NCBI RefSeq assembly: GCF_002113025.1
Contig: NZ_NEJH01000015.1
Location: 36,202-100,201 of the forward strand
DNA length: 64,000 nt
Direction: 5' to 3'
DNA from: Pseudomonas sp. B28(2017)
Lineage (GTDB): Bacteria > Pseudomonadota > Gammaproteobacteria > Pseudomonadales > Pseudomonadaceae
Part shown: positions 26,103 through 33,936 of the stretch, piece after piece
How positions within the stretch are numbered: the first letter of the stretch is position 1
Layout: every line of letters starts with the position of its first letter
Notes under the pieces: generated by a model
Database searches by the model: none
What the model was told of the DNA's origin: nothing
What the model saw: only the letters and a program-made list of their open reading frames with translations
Position numbers and translations under genes: made by a program

Positions 26103-26999
26103 TCATTGGCGACCGACACTGAAGTCGTGGCCCCAGTGGCTGACCACGGTGCTTTCGAACGGCGTGTGGCGATCCCAGTCGACCACCAGGCCGTCGCAGC
26201 CGTACTCCAGGTCAAACCCGGACGGGGTCTTGATATAGAAAGAAATCATCTGGTCGTTGGTGTGCTGGCCGAGGGTGGCCGACAACTTCACGCCGTTGGC
26301 GTGGACGCGGTCCAGGGCGCGACCGACTTCGTCCAGCGCGTTGACCTCGACCATCATGTGCACGCAGCCGTGGGGCATCGGGCACTCGAAAATCGCCAGC
26401 GAGTGATGGCGGCCGTTGTTACAGTGCAGGAAGTGAATGCGCTTTTGCGGCTCGGCCGGGTCCGGGGTGAAGCGGACTTTCATCAGGTCCGACAGGCCAA
26501 AACCCATCACTTGTTCGTAGAAGTCCCGGCAGCGTTCGAAGGCTGGCGCTGGCAGGACGACGTGGCCCATGCCGAGGTCGTTGGTGACAAAGCCTTTGAC
26601 ACCCACCGGCGAGACGAAACGGACGAAGTCCTGCAACGGGCCCCAGAACAGCTCGTGGCGATTGCCGTCCGGGTCGCTGAAGTGCACCAGCTCCTGGACC
26701 TTGCGCAACTCGGCCTCGGCCGCGGTACCACGGATCACTTGCACGTCGGCTTGCTGCAACTCGCTGACCGCCTGTTCCAGCGCTGCTTTGCCAGCCACTT
26801 CCCAACCGCAGGCACCAAAGCCGTTCCCGACACTTTTTTGCACCAGGATGCGGTAATGACGCTCGTCCATTTTCAGGTACAAGTGCTCGTCGTCATCGCT
26901 GCCGATGACCATCATGCCCAGCACCAGGCTTGCGTAATGGCGCCATTGCGCCAGGTCGCTGGATAACAGGGTGACGTAACCCAGACCGCGGATATCCAT
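26103..26999 (-). CDS. hsaC: Extradiol ring-cleavage dioxygenase, HsaC/TesB-like
   Basis: A 298-residue type I extradiol dioxygenase made of two vicinal-oxygen-chelate modules. The iron ligands are recognisable as His146 (LGMGHVVL), a histidine of GRHHSLAIF (198/199) and Glu265 (GFDLEYG), the same pattern as BphC. In steroid pathways this enzyme meta-cleaves the aromatised A ring (3,4-dihydroxy-9,10-seco product). It heads the long minus-strand operon towards 17,075. The proposed cluster operator lies 112 bases upstream. Confidence 0.92.
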   Translation of the reverse strand: MDIRGLGYVTLLSSDLAQWRHYASLVLGMMVIGSDDDEHLYLKMDERHYRILVQKSVGNGFGACGWEVAGKAALEQAVSELQQADVQVIRGTAAEAELRKVQELVHFSDPDGNRHELFWGPLQDFVRFVSPVGVKGFVTNDLGMGHVVLPAPAFERCRDFYEQVMGFGLSDLMKVRFTPDPAEPQKRIHFLHCNNGRHHSLAIFECPMPHGCVHMMVEVNALDEVGRALDRVHANGVKLSATLGQHTNDQMISFYIKTPSGFDLEYGCDGLVVDWDRHTPFESTVVSHWGHDFSVGRQ

Positions 27000-27110
27000 G
27001 GATGCACTCCTCGTTTTTCTCAGGCGGTGCCGCCCTTCGGCTGGTGCCGGGGGAGACTTTATGTAGGGGCTATATGTAGGAGCTATTCAAACGGGTTCGG
27101 GGAGGGGCAA

Positions 27111-27129
27111 CATCGTCCAATGGGACTAG
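27111..27129 (-). promoter_or_regulatory. Steroid-cluster operator, hsaC operon
   Basis: Minus strand reads CTAGTCC-CATT-GGACGATG. A -10-like GAATAG starts 22 bases after the box, giving a centre at about -44. One of about a dozen copies of the dyad TAGTCC-N4-GGACGATG in this window. Confidence 0.75.
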
Positions 27130-27300
27130 CGGAAATGATTGCTGGAGACAGCAAAAACCTGTGGGAATCGGGTTCGCTCAGGACTGGCGGAGAAATTTCC
27201 CGGGAGGCATAAAAAACGGGCCTTGGGGACCCGTTGGAAAGTTGGCCTGACGTCCATGCCAGGCCTGAAACACAAGGGATCTATCGCCTTATGCTGCATC

Positions 27301-27435
27301 CTGTGGCGAGGGGGCTTGCCCCCGTCGGACTGCGAAGCAGTCCCAAATCCAGGCGACACGGAATGTCTGAAAAACCGTGCAACCCTGTATTGCGACCGCT
27401 GAGCGGCCGAACGGGGGCAAGCCCCCTCGCCACAG
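27301..27435. repeat. Inverted REP-type repeat, second class
   Basis: CTGTGGCGAGGGGGCTTGCC at the left and its inverse GGCAAGCCCCCTCGCCACAG at the right, a different REP class from the CTGTGGGAGCGAGC copies elsewhere. Confidence 0.85.
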
Positions 27436-27485
27436 GTTCGGTCCGAATGGAAAACATTCGTTAACCGACTAGCTTCGTCTGGGCA

Positions 27486-28607
27486 TCAACCCTTACGGAA
27501 GTGCGGAATCACCTTCTCGCCGATGTTCTTCAAGGTCTCCAGCTGCGCCCACTGCGGCACGGTGCCCATCTGGCAGATGAACAGGATTTCGTCGGCGCCG
27601 GCATCGATCAGGCGCTGCACGTAGCTGATGCAATCCTCTACGGTGCCATAGGCGTGGTTCGGGTTCATCATCGCCATGGTCGGGTCGGAGAAGTCGACGC
27701 TGACTTCTTCCGAGGCGAAGCGCGACTTGATCACGCTCTGGCCGTTGCCATCGACGAAGGTGTCGTCCTTCCACTTCTCCGGGTCCGGACGCTCGCCACC
27801 GCCGTACCAGTAACCCAGGGATTCCATGAAGTAGCGCTGACCACGGATACCGATGCGGCGCGCTTCTGCGTTGTCCTCCAGCACGATGGCCGGGCACAGC
27901 GCGGCGATGTGGCGGTTGGGGCGGAAGCCCACTTGTTTCTTCTCATCGCGATGGTCAAAAGCCTCGTGATAGACCTCGACCTTCCTGGCGATTTCTTCCG
28001 GGCCACCGAAGCCCAGCACCAGAGCGCCCATGCCGCGACCGCCGGCATTTTTCAGCGACTCGGTGTTGGTGCACGCCAGATACATTGGCGGGTGCGGATC
28101 CTGATACGGCTTTGGATGGATCGGACGCTTGGGGATCTGCACGAAGTCGCCGTTGTGCTCGATCTCGTCCTGCACGAACATTTTCGGGATCAGGTACATC
28201 ATCTCGTCGATCTGCGGCTGCAGGGTCGCCAGGTCGTAGCCGAAGGTACCGGCTTCCTGCTGCGTGCCGCCCTTGCCCACGCCAAAGTGCACACGGCCCT
28301 TGGACAGCAGGTCGAGGGTGGCGATGCGCTCGGCGACTTTCACCGGGTGGTTCATCGCCGGTGGCAGGCAGACCACGCCGTGACCGATACCGATACGCTC
28401 GGTTTTACCCGCCACGAAGGCCAGCATGGTTTCCGGCGCGGACATGTGCGAGTAGTTGCTCAGCGCGGTGTGCTCCACGCACCAGAACGTGTCGAAGCCA
28501 AGCTTGTCGGCCAGCACCGCCTGCTCAACGGTGTCCTGGAAAATCTTGCGGTCGCCTTCGCGGCTTGAATCCACCGTCTGGGCTTCGTAAATCAGGGAAA
28601 ATTTCAT
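27486..28607 (-). CDS. Luciferase-like flavin-dependent monooxygenase
   Basis: A 373-residue member of the bacterial luciferase (LLM) superfamily: start MKFSLIYEAQTVD, then FDTFWCVEHTALSNYSHMSAPE, IGIGHGVVCLPPAMNHPVKVAER and LSKGRVHFGVGKGGTQQE. Such enzymes use reduced flavin for oxygenation or Baeyer-Villiger chemistry. It has no counterpart in the standard actinobacterial HIP/seco pathway I know, so its steroid substrate is unknown. A degenerate copy of the cluster operator (28694-28712) lies about 90 bases upstream. HsaB encoded nearby could supply reduced flavin, but that is inference. Confidence 0.8.
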   Translation of the reverse strand: MKFSLIYEAQTVDSSREGDRKIFQDTVEQAVLADKLGFDTFWCVEHTALSNYSHMSAPETMLAFVAGKTERIGIGHGVVCLPPAMNHPVKVAERIATLDLLSKGRVHFGVGKGGTQQEAGTFGYDLATLQPQIDEMMYLIPKMFVQDEIEHNGDFVQIPKRPIHPKPYQDPHPPMYLACTNTESLKNAGGRGMGALVLGFGGPEEIARKVEVYHEAFDHRDEKKQVGFRPNRHIAALCPAIVLEDNAEARRIGIRGQRYFMESLGYWYGGGERPDPEKWKDDTFVDGNGQSVIKSRFASEEVSVDFSDPTMAMMNPNHAYGTVEDCISYVQRLIDAGADEILFICQMGTVPQWAQLETLKNIGEKVIPHFRKG

Positions 28608-28693
28608 GGTTGATCCTTGTGCTTATTTGGATGCGCAGTCGGCGCCAGAGACCTGTGCCTTGCGCCCATGCTCGGGTATTGGCAGGGCGCTCG

Positions 28694-28712
28694 AATCACG
28701 CAAACGGACTAG
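28694..28712 (-). promoter_or_regulatory. Degenerate steroid-cluster operator, luciferase-like gene
   Basis: Minus strand reads CTAGTCC-GTTT-GCGTGATT: a perfect left half and a poor right half. A GAGCAT hexamer (28673-28668) sits at the same relative place as the -10 elements of the better sites. Confidence 0.4.
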
Positions 28713-28730
28713 CTGATTCAGCAGAAACCA

Positions 28731-29915
28731 TCAGAGGAAAAAGTCGTTGCTGTCCTGCCCCATGCTCACGCCACCGAGGTTCCACGCATACTTGGCCGGA
28801 CTGTTGGCGACGTGGGCACGGCCGGTGTGAATGTCACGGAAGGCGCGGTTGATCGGGTGGCTGCGGAAGATCGTCGAAGCACCGCTGTTGAACATCAGGT
28901 CGCCAACGGCCTTGGCGCACTTGTCGGTCACCAGCGCCGAGTCGTAACGCATCTTCACCCGCTCGGGCATGCTCAGTGGCTCACCCTTCTGCGCACGCTC
29001 CAGCATCAGGGCGAAATTGCGCAGCAGCACGGTCTTGCACTCATCGACGCAGACCATGGCGTTGGCCAGCGCCGATTGCGCGGCCGGGTCCTGAACCATT
29101 TTGCGACCGTCATTGACCCCGACCCGGGCGCGGTTGTGCTCGATAAACTGATCCACCGCGCCTTGCAGAGCGCCGATAGCGGACGACGAAACCGCACGCA
29201 CGAAAATCTGCCCGAATGGCAGGCGGAACAAGGGCGCGGTGTTCACCGCGTTGCCCGGACTGTTCTGCATGAAACCGTCGAACGCACGATGGGTGCGGTA
29301 CTCGGGAACGAAGGCGTTTTCCACCAGAATGTCGTGGGAGCCTGTGGCTTCCAGGCCCATGACGTTCCAGTTGTCGAGAATCTGGTAGTCGCTGCGCGGC
29401 ACCAGGAACGTCCGGTAATCCGGCGCCCCGCCCGCCTCTGCCGGCGGCACCAGCGCACCGAGGAACACCCACTCGCAATGCTTGCTACCGGAAGAAAAGC
29501 CCCAGCGCCCACTCAACTTGAAGCCACCTTCAACCCGCTCGACCTTGCCCACCGGCATATAGGAAGACGAGATCAACACGCTGGAATCGCTACCCCAGAC
29601 ATCCTGAGCCGCGCGGTCGTCGAACAGCGCCAGCTGCCAGTTGTGGATCGCCACCACCCCCAGCACCCAGGCCGAAGACATGCAGCCCTCGGCAAGAGTC
29701 ATCTGTACGTCGAAGAAGTCCTTGGGCTCCAGCTCGTAGCCTTCCCAACGGGACGGTTGCAGGATGCGAAAGAACCCGGCGTCCTGGAAGTCCTTCAGGG
29801 TTTCTTCGGGCAACTGGCCGGCTTGCGCGGCATTCAGGGCGCGCTCACGCAGGATCGGCACCAGCTCGCGGGCACGTTGGCTCAGACGCTGGCGAATCAG
29901 GTCTTGGTTGAGCAT
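28731..29915 (-). CDS. hsaA: Flavin-dependent 3-HSA hydroxylase, oxygenase component (HsaA-like)
   Basis: A 394-residue protein of the acyl-CoA-dehydrogenase-like group D flavin monooxygenases. Typical features are FRILQPSRWEGYELEPKDF, CMSSAWVLGVVAIHNWQLA, GRWGFSSGSKHCEWVFLG and a C-terminal FRDIHTGRAHVANSPAKYA. HsaA/TesA2 hydroxylates the aromatised ring A before HsaC cleavage, using reduced flavin from HsaB. The start at 29915 has AGGAGAACAA upstream and gives the usual N-terminus; longer upstream sequence is non-coding. The reductase gene hsaB is divergent, about 1 kb away. Confidence 0.9.
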   Translation of the reverse strand: MLNQDLIRQRLSQRARELVPILRERALNAAQAGQLPEETLKDFQDAGFFRILQPSRWEGYELEPKDFFDVQMTLAEGCMSSAWVLGVVAIHNWQLALFDDRAAQDVWGSDSSVLISSSYMPVGKVERVEGGFKLSGRWGFSSGSKHCEWVFLGALVPPAEAGGAPDYRTFLVPRSDYQILDNWNVMGLEATGSHDILVENAFVPEYRTHRAFDGFMQNSPGNAVNTAPLFRLPFGQIFVRAVSSSAIGALQGAVDQFIEHNRARVGVNDGRKMVQDPAAQSALANAMVCVDECKTVLLRNFALMLERAQKGEPLSMPERVKMRYDSALVTDKCAKAVGDLMFNSGASTIFRSHPINRAFRDIHTGRAHVANSPAKYAWNLGGVSMGQDSNDFFL

Positions 29916-30018
29916 TTTTATTGTTCTCCTTTGTTCACCCCATCCGCCGGGGCGCGCGTGCAACGGGGCGGGTGTAGCGCCCCTACACTGGCATTCAAGC
30001 AATGCATGACCGGGCGGG

Positions 30019-30037
30019 CATCCCTCAAACGGACCAT
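30019..30037 (-). promoter_or_regulatory. Degenerate steroid-cluster operator, hsaA
   Basis: Minus strand reads ATGGTCC-GTTT-GAGGGATG, with mismatches in both halves. TTGAAT (29998-29993) lies exactly where the -10 hexamers of the good sites lie, giving a centre at about -42.5. Confidence 0.45.
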
Positions 30038-30113
30038 GTGGTTTTGGGGGGAACAGGTATCGGGGGCATCTGAAAGGGATGTGTTGGATGACAGGCGGTG
30101 TGGATTTTTTGGG

Positions 30114-30210
30114 GTGTACATATCCATTGCTGCGGCAACGGCCACTTATGGTTCCGCTCTTACAGCGGGTCACTTTGGAAAAGCCCCAAAGTAACCAAAG
30201 GGCTCTTTCC
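30114..30210 (+). repeat. Left arm of a long inverted repeat
   Basis: Begins GTGTACATATCC, then CTGCGG and AACGGCCACTTA; the same words in the same order appear in reverse complement ending at 30843. Such units are common between Pseudomonas genes. Confidence 0.75.
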
Positions 30211-30433
30211 CCTTTCGTTCGGTGCCTCGCCAAGGCTCGGCATTCCCTCGCTCCGGTCCTGCTCCGTGGGCCCGCCGCGATCGGCCATCCCTGGCCGTAC
30301 GCGGCTAACCCGGCATCCATGCCGGGTTGCCCACTGCGCAGAACCTGCGCTCGGCCTCTCGAGGGGGCAAGAAGATCAAAAGCCAAAGCGAGGCGGCCTG
30401 CTGGCCGGCCTGATCGCGATTGAACGCGCTTCC

Positions 30434-30459
30434 CTGTAGGAGCGAGCTTGCTCCTACAG
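30434..30459. repeat. REP-type palindrome
   Basis: Compact palindrome CTGTAGGAGCGAGC.. / GCTCCTACAG in the hsaA-hsaB gap. Confidence 0.75.
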
Positions 30460-30744
30460 AAGAGAGAAGAGCAGAGCAAAAGCCGATCGGCATACCCCCA
30501 CGCTCTTCACCACTCAACAGGCCGAGCGTTAGCTCGCCTGCCGCTCTTGATCTTGATCCACCCGCCCCCTCGGCAGGCTGAGTGGAGGTGTTCATCCGGG
30601 GAAAGGCGCGCAGCGCCGTTCGACGCAGTCGAACCCATTGCATGTAGGTCGCGCGAAGCCGACCGGAGGGCAATGCCCCCCGGATGAATGCCGGAGCGAA
30701 GGAACCCCGAGCCCTGGCGAGGGGCCGGACGTTCGGGGCGAGCG

Positions 30745-30843
30745 CTTTTTTTGCTTACTTTTTTTGAGGCGTTTGTCAAAAAAAGTGAGTCGCCGTCAGG
30801 GCGAAACCCTAAGTGGCCGTTACCGCAGAAACGGATATGTACA
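30745..30843 (-). repeat. Right arm of a long inverted repeat
   Basis: Reverse complement begins GTGTACATATCC at 30843 and continues with CTGCGG and AACGGCCACTTA, matching the arm at 30114. Between the arms are about 530 bases without a recognisable gene. Confidence 0.75.
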
Positions 30844-30893
30844 CGGTCAACCAACAACCTGGTCGGCCCAGAGACCGCCAAGGTCACCAAGGC

Positions 30894-30912
30894 CTAGTCC
30901 CCTCGGACGATG
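30894..30912 (+). promoter_or_regulatory. Steroid-cluster operator, hsaB operon
   Basis: Reads CTAGTCC-CCTC-GGACGATG. AAGAAT (30933-30938) serves as -10-like element, placing the operator centre at about -42.5. The hsaB start codon is 64 bases downstream of the box. Confidence 0.75.
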
Positions 30913-30975
30913 TTACAGCTAGACGTCAGAGCAAGAATCCATCGCACTCCCCAACCAACAAAAAGGCCCAGTGCG

Positions 30976-31491
30976 ATGAACGACGCCAACCTCAAAGCCG
31001 ACATGCTCCAGGCCATGCGCCGCCTGGCCAAGTCCGTCACCATTATCAGCACCAGCAACGGCTCCGAACGCTTCGCCATGGCCGCCACCGCGGTCGACTC
31101 GCTGAGCACCGAGCCACCGTCGCTGCTGATCTGCGTCAACAAGACCGCCTCGCCCCACGCCGCACTGGCGACCGGCGCCGACTTCTGCGTGAACATCCTC
31201 GGCGTCGAGCAACAAGACCTCGCACACCTGTGCAGCGGCGCAATCAAGGGCGAAGCGCGTTTCGACCGTGGCAACTGGCTGACCAGCCCCGGAGGCATTC
31301 CTTACCTGGGTGACGCGCAATCGGCGATCCTCTGCCGTCAGGACGGCCACTTCAGCTACGGCACCCACACCGTGTTCATCGGGCGCATTTTGCAGATCCA
31401 CACCAGCGACGCCATCACCCCGCTGGTCTACCTCGACGGCAGCTACACCACCACCGCCAAACCCACACCCTCCTTCGCTGTCGCCGGCTGA
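30976..31491 (+). CDS. hsaB: Flavin reductase component of the 3-HSA hydroxylase (HsaB-like)
   Basis: A 171-residue flavin reductase-fold protein: LAKSVTIISTSNGSERFAMA, SLSTEPPSLLICVNKTASPH and a C-terminal VYLDGSYTT segment are family signatures. It supplies reduced flavin to HsaA for hydroxylation of the steroid A-ring phenol. The start at 30976 is chosen as the first ATG before the conserved core. It heads a four-gene plus-strand operon with the delta4(5alpha)-dehydrogenase, an SDR and kshB; the next gene starts nine bases after its stop. Confidence 0.9.
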   Translation: MNDANLKADMLQAMRRLAKSVTIISTSNGSERFAMAATAVDSLSTEPPSLLICVNKTASPHAALATGADFCVNILGVEQQDLAHLCSGAIKGEARFDRGNWLTSPGGIPYLGDAQSAILCRQDGHFSYGTHTVFIGRILQIHTSDAITPLVYLDGSYTTTAKPTPSFAVAG

Positions 31492-31500
31492 GGCCTGGGC

Positions 31501-33180
31501 ATGGACGGCGTGAACGGGTTGACGGCGTTGCGAGTGAACAGCGCCGACCAGTTGCCATGGGATGACCGCTGCGATTTGCTGGTGGTCGGTTTCGGCGGTG
31601 CCGGCGCCTGTGCCGCGATCGAAGCGGCCAGTCGAGGCCTCTCGGTGCTGGCCCTGGACCGTTTCGAAGGAGGCGGCGCCACCGCGCTCAGCGGCGGTGT
31701 TGTTTATGCCGGAGGTGGCACGCCGTATCAGCGTCAGGCCGGCTATGAAGACACCAGCGAAGCCATGCTCAATTATCTGTGCCGGGAAGTGGGCGAGGCC
31801 GTCAGTCGTGAAACCCTGAAGGACTTCTGCGAAGGCAGCCGCGAGCAACTGGCCTGGCTGGAGCGTCAGGGCGCAGCTTTCGAAGCCAGCGTGCCGCCGC
31901 ATAAAACCTCGTACCCGAGTGATCAGTACTACCTCTATTACTCCGGCAACGAAGCCGTACCGGCCTATGCCGCCAGCGCCAAACCGGCGCCCCGTGGCCA
32001 CCGCACCAAAGGTCCGGGCATGTCTGGCGCCAGCTTGTTCGCCCCGCTCAAGGCCAGCGCCTTGCGTCACGGCGCACGCCTGCGCAGCCAGTGCGAAGTG
32101 CGGCGATTGGTGCTTGACCTGGACGACAAAGTCCTCGGTGTCGAAGCCTGGCAGTTGCCTTCCGGCAGTCGCGCGGCCCGGCAACATGCACGTTTGTCGC
32201 GCTGGGCCGCGGCCATTCATATGTACGCTCCGGCGTTGGCCGACCGCTTGCGCGCCCGTCAGCGCCACATCGAACAGACCAGCGCCATTCGGCAATTGAT
32301 TCGCGCCGAACAGGCAGTGCTCCTGAGCAGCGGCGGTTTTATCTTCAATCGCGATCTGGTGCGCCAACACGCGCCGCAGTACCTGGCCGGTTTGCCGCTG
32401 GGCGCCACCGGGTGCAATGGCAGCGGCATCGCCCTGGGTCAGAGCGCCGGTGGCAGCGTCGCGCGGATGGACAAGGTCAGCGCCTGGCGTTTCATCAACC
32501 CGCCACTGGCCTGGGCCCGCGGGCTGATCGTCAATGCCCGTGGACAGCGCTACGCCAACGAAGAAATCTATGGAGCGACCCTTGGCCACGCCATGGTCGA
32601 GGAACAGGACGGCCGCGCCATTCTGATTCTCAATCAGGCGCTGGTTCGAGAAGCACTCAGTCAGGTCGGCCCGGGCAAGGTGTGGAACTTCCAGCGCCTG
32701 CCGGTACTGCTCAACCTGCTGTTCAACGCCAGACGCAGCACCAGCCTGGCCGGGTTGGCCAAGCGCTGCCATCTACCGCCGGAGCTACTGCGCCAGAGCG
32801 TCGAACGTTATAGCCGCGCAGCACGGGGCGAACTGGCGGACGAGTTCGGCAAGTCCTCGGCGATGCTCGCCAACCTCGACCAGGGTCCGTGGTACGCCCT
32901 CGACCTGTCCTTCACCAGCCGCCTGTTCCCCTGCCCGGTCATCACCCTGGGCGGGCTGAAGGTCTGCGAGGCCAGCGGTAGGGTGCTGGACCACGCCGGC
33001 CAGCCGATCCAGGGCCTGTACAGCGCCGGCCGCAACGCGGTCGGCGTCGCCTCCAACCTGTATGTCTCCGGCCTGTCCCTGGCCGATTGCATCTATTCCG
33101 GTCGCCGGGCTGCCGCCCACGTGGCCGACCAATTCGCACTTCAAACCGCACGATCAGGAGAACAACAATGCAACGTGTAG
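31501..33180 (+). CDS. 3-Ketosteroid delta4-(5alpha)-dehydrogenase-like flavoprotein
   Basis: A 559-residue FAD protein. The dinucleotide motif VVGFGGAGACAAIEAASRG is followed by GGGATALSGGVVYAGGGTP, and it ends with GLYSAGRNAVGVASNLYVSG. This pattern fits the delta4-(5alpha)-dehydrogenase branch (TesI-like) rather than delta1-KstD, whose GPAMTFGYLA motif is absent here but present in the protein encoded at 38663-40405. Expected role: introduction of the 4,5 double bond into 5alpha-3-ketosteroids. It is second in the hsaB operon. Confidence 0.82.
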   Translation: MDGVNGLTALRVNSADQLPWDDRCDLLVVGFGGAGACAAIEAASRGLSVLALDRFEGGGATALSGGVVYAGGGTPYQRQAGYEDTSEAMLNYLCREVGEAVSRETLKDFCEGSREQLAWLERQGAAFEASVPPHKTSYPSDQYYLYYSGNEAVPAYAASAKPAPRGHRTKGPGMSGASLFAPLKASALRHGARLRSQCEVRRLVLDLDDKVLGVEAWQLPSGSRAARQHARLSRWAAAIHMYAPALADRLRARQRHIEQTSAIRQLIRAEQAVLLSSGGFIFNRDLVRQHAPQYLAGLPLGATGCNGSGIALGQSAGGSVARMDKVSAWRFINPPLAWARGLIVNARGQRYANEEIYGATLGHAMVEEQDGRAILILNQALVREALSQVGPGKVWNFQRLPVLLNLLFNARRSTSLAGLAKRCHLPPELLRQSVERYSRAARGELADEFGKSSAMLANLDQGPWYALDLSFTSRLFPCPVITLGGLKVCEASGRVLDHAGQPIQGLYSAGRNAVGVASNLYVSGLSLADCIYSGRRAAAHVADQFALQTARSGEQQCNV

Positions 33181-33923
33181 AAGGCAAAGTCTGCATCATC
33201 ACCGGCGCAGCCAGCGGCATCGGTCGCGAAGACGCCCTGCTGCTGGCCCGCGAAGGCGCCAAAGTGGTACTGACCGACCTCAACGAAGAAGCAGGTCGCC
33301 AGGTCGCTAAAGAAATTGGCGCCAATGCGCTGTTCATACGTCACGACATCGCCAGCGAAAGCGACTGGCAACACGTGGTCAAGACCACCGTCGAACACTT
33401 CGGCCGCCTCGACGTGCTGGTCAACAACGCCGCGATCCTGGCTTTGGGCAGCATCGAAGACACCACGCTGGAGCTATGGCAGAAGGTGCAGAAGATCAAC
33501 GGCGACGGCTACTTCCTCGGCTGCAAATACGCGATCCAGGCCATGAAGGAAACCGGTGGCGGCTCGATCATCAACATGTCGTCGGTCGCGGCCTTGGGCG
33601 CGATGCCGATGTTCTGCGCCTACTCGGCGTCCAAGGGCGCGGTGGCGGCGATGACCCGTTCCATTGCGCTGCACTGCAAGCAACAGGGCTACCGCATCCG
33701 TTGCAACAGCGTGCACCCGGATGGCGTGAACACACCGATGACCCAGGCGTTGGCCGGTGGTCAGGCGATCCCCCAGGAAGCGCTGGACCAGGACCCGATG
33801 AACCGCATGGCCGCGCCACGGGACATTGCCAATGTGGTGCTGTTCCTCGCCACCGACGAGTCGCGGTTCGTCAACGGTGCCGAGATCCGCGTCGACAACG
33901 CGCAGTTGATCAGCGGGCTCTGA
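33168..33923 (+). CDS. 3beta/17beta-hydroxysteroid dehydrogenase-like SDR
   Basis: A 251-residue classical SDR: TGAASGIGRED, NNAAILALG, and the catalytic Ser-Tyr-Lys (INMSSVAALG, YSASKGAV). Segments such as LFIRHDIASESDW, AMKETGGGSIINMSS and RCNSVHPDGVNTPMTQA closely parallel the Comamonas testosteroni 3beta/17beta-hydroxysteroid dehydrogenase. It would oxidise 3beta- or 17beta-hydroxyl groups to ketones. Its start overlaps the end of the upstream flavoprotein gene and is preceded by CAGGAG. Confidence 0.85.
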   Translation: MQRVEGKVCIITGAASGIGREDALLLAREGAKVVLTDLNEEAGRQVAKEIGANALFIRHDIASESDWQHVVKTTVEHFGRLDVLVNNAAILALGSIEDTTLELWQKVQKINGDGYFLGCKYAIQAMKETGGGSIINMSSVAALGAMPMFCAYSASKGAVAAMTRSIALHCKQQGYRIRCNSVHPDGVNTPMTQALAGGQAIPQEALDQDPMNRMAAPRDIANVVLFLATDESRFVNGAEIRVDNAQLISGL

Positions 33924-33936
33924 GGTCGAGGTGAAC

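Larger units (their letters stand above)
27000..27485. other. Intergenic region upstream of hsaC, holds an operator and a REP-like unit
   Basis: No convincing gene is seen. It holds the operator at 27111-27129 with a GAATAG -10-like element (27088-27083) pointing to hsaC, and a long inverted repeat of the CTGTGGCGAGGGGGCTTGCC class at 27301-27435. Confidence 0.7.
29916..30975. other. Long intergenic region between hsaA and hsaB
   Basis: No real gene was recognised in this 1,060-base gap. It contains a degenerate operator facing hsaA (30019-30037), a long inverted repeat whose arms lie at about 30114-30210 and 30745-30843, a small REP at 30434-30459, and a good operator facing hsaB (30894-30912). 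Short open frames inside match the repeats and have no start signals. Confidence 0.75.

Noticed and set aside
27463..27480. Possible extra operator copy (GACTAGCTTCGTCTGG)
   Set aside because: It keeps only fragments of the two halves, has no GTCC-N4-GGAC core, and lies downstream of the luciferase-like gene.
30122..30900. Short open frames in the hsaA-hsaB gap
   Set aside because: They fall in repeat sequence, lack ribosome sites and show no recognisable protein features.
30919..32772. A 617-codon open frame on the minus strand
   Set aside because: It runs antisense to hsaB and the delta4(5alpha)-dehydrogenase gene, which carry the recognisable motifs; composition (Gln/Gly/Ala-rich) is that of a shadow frame.
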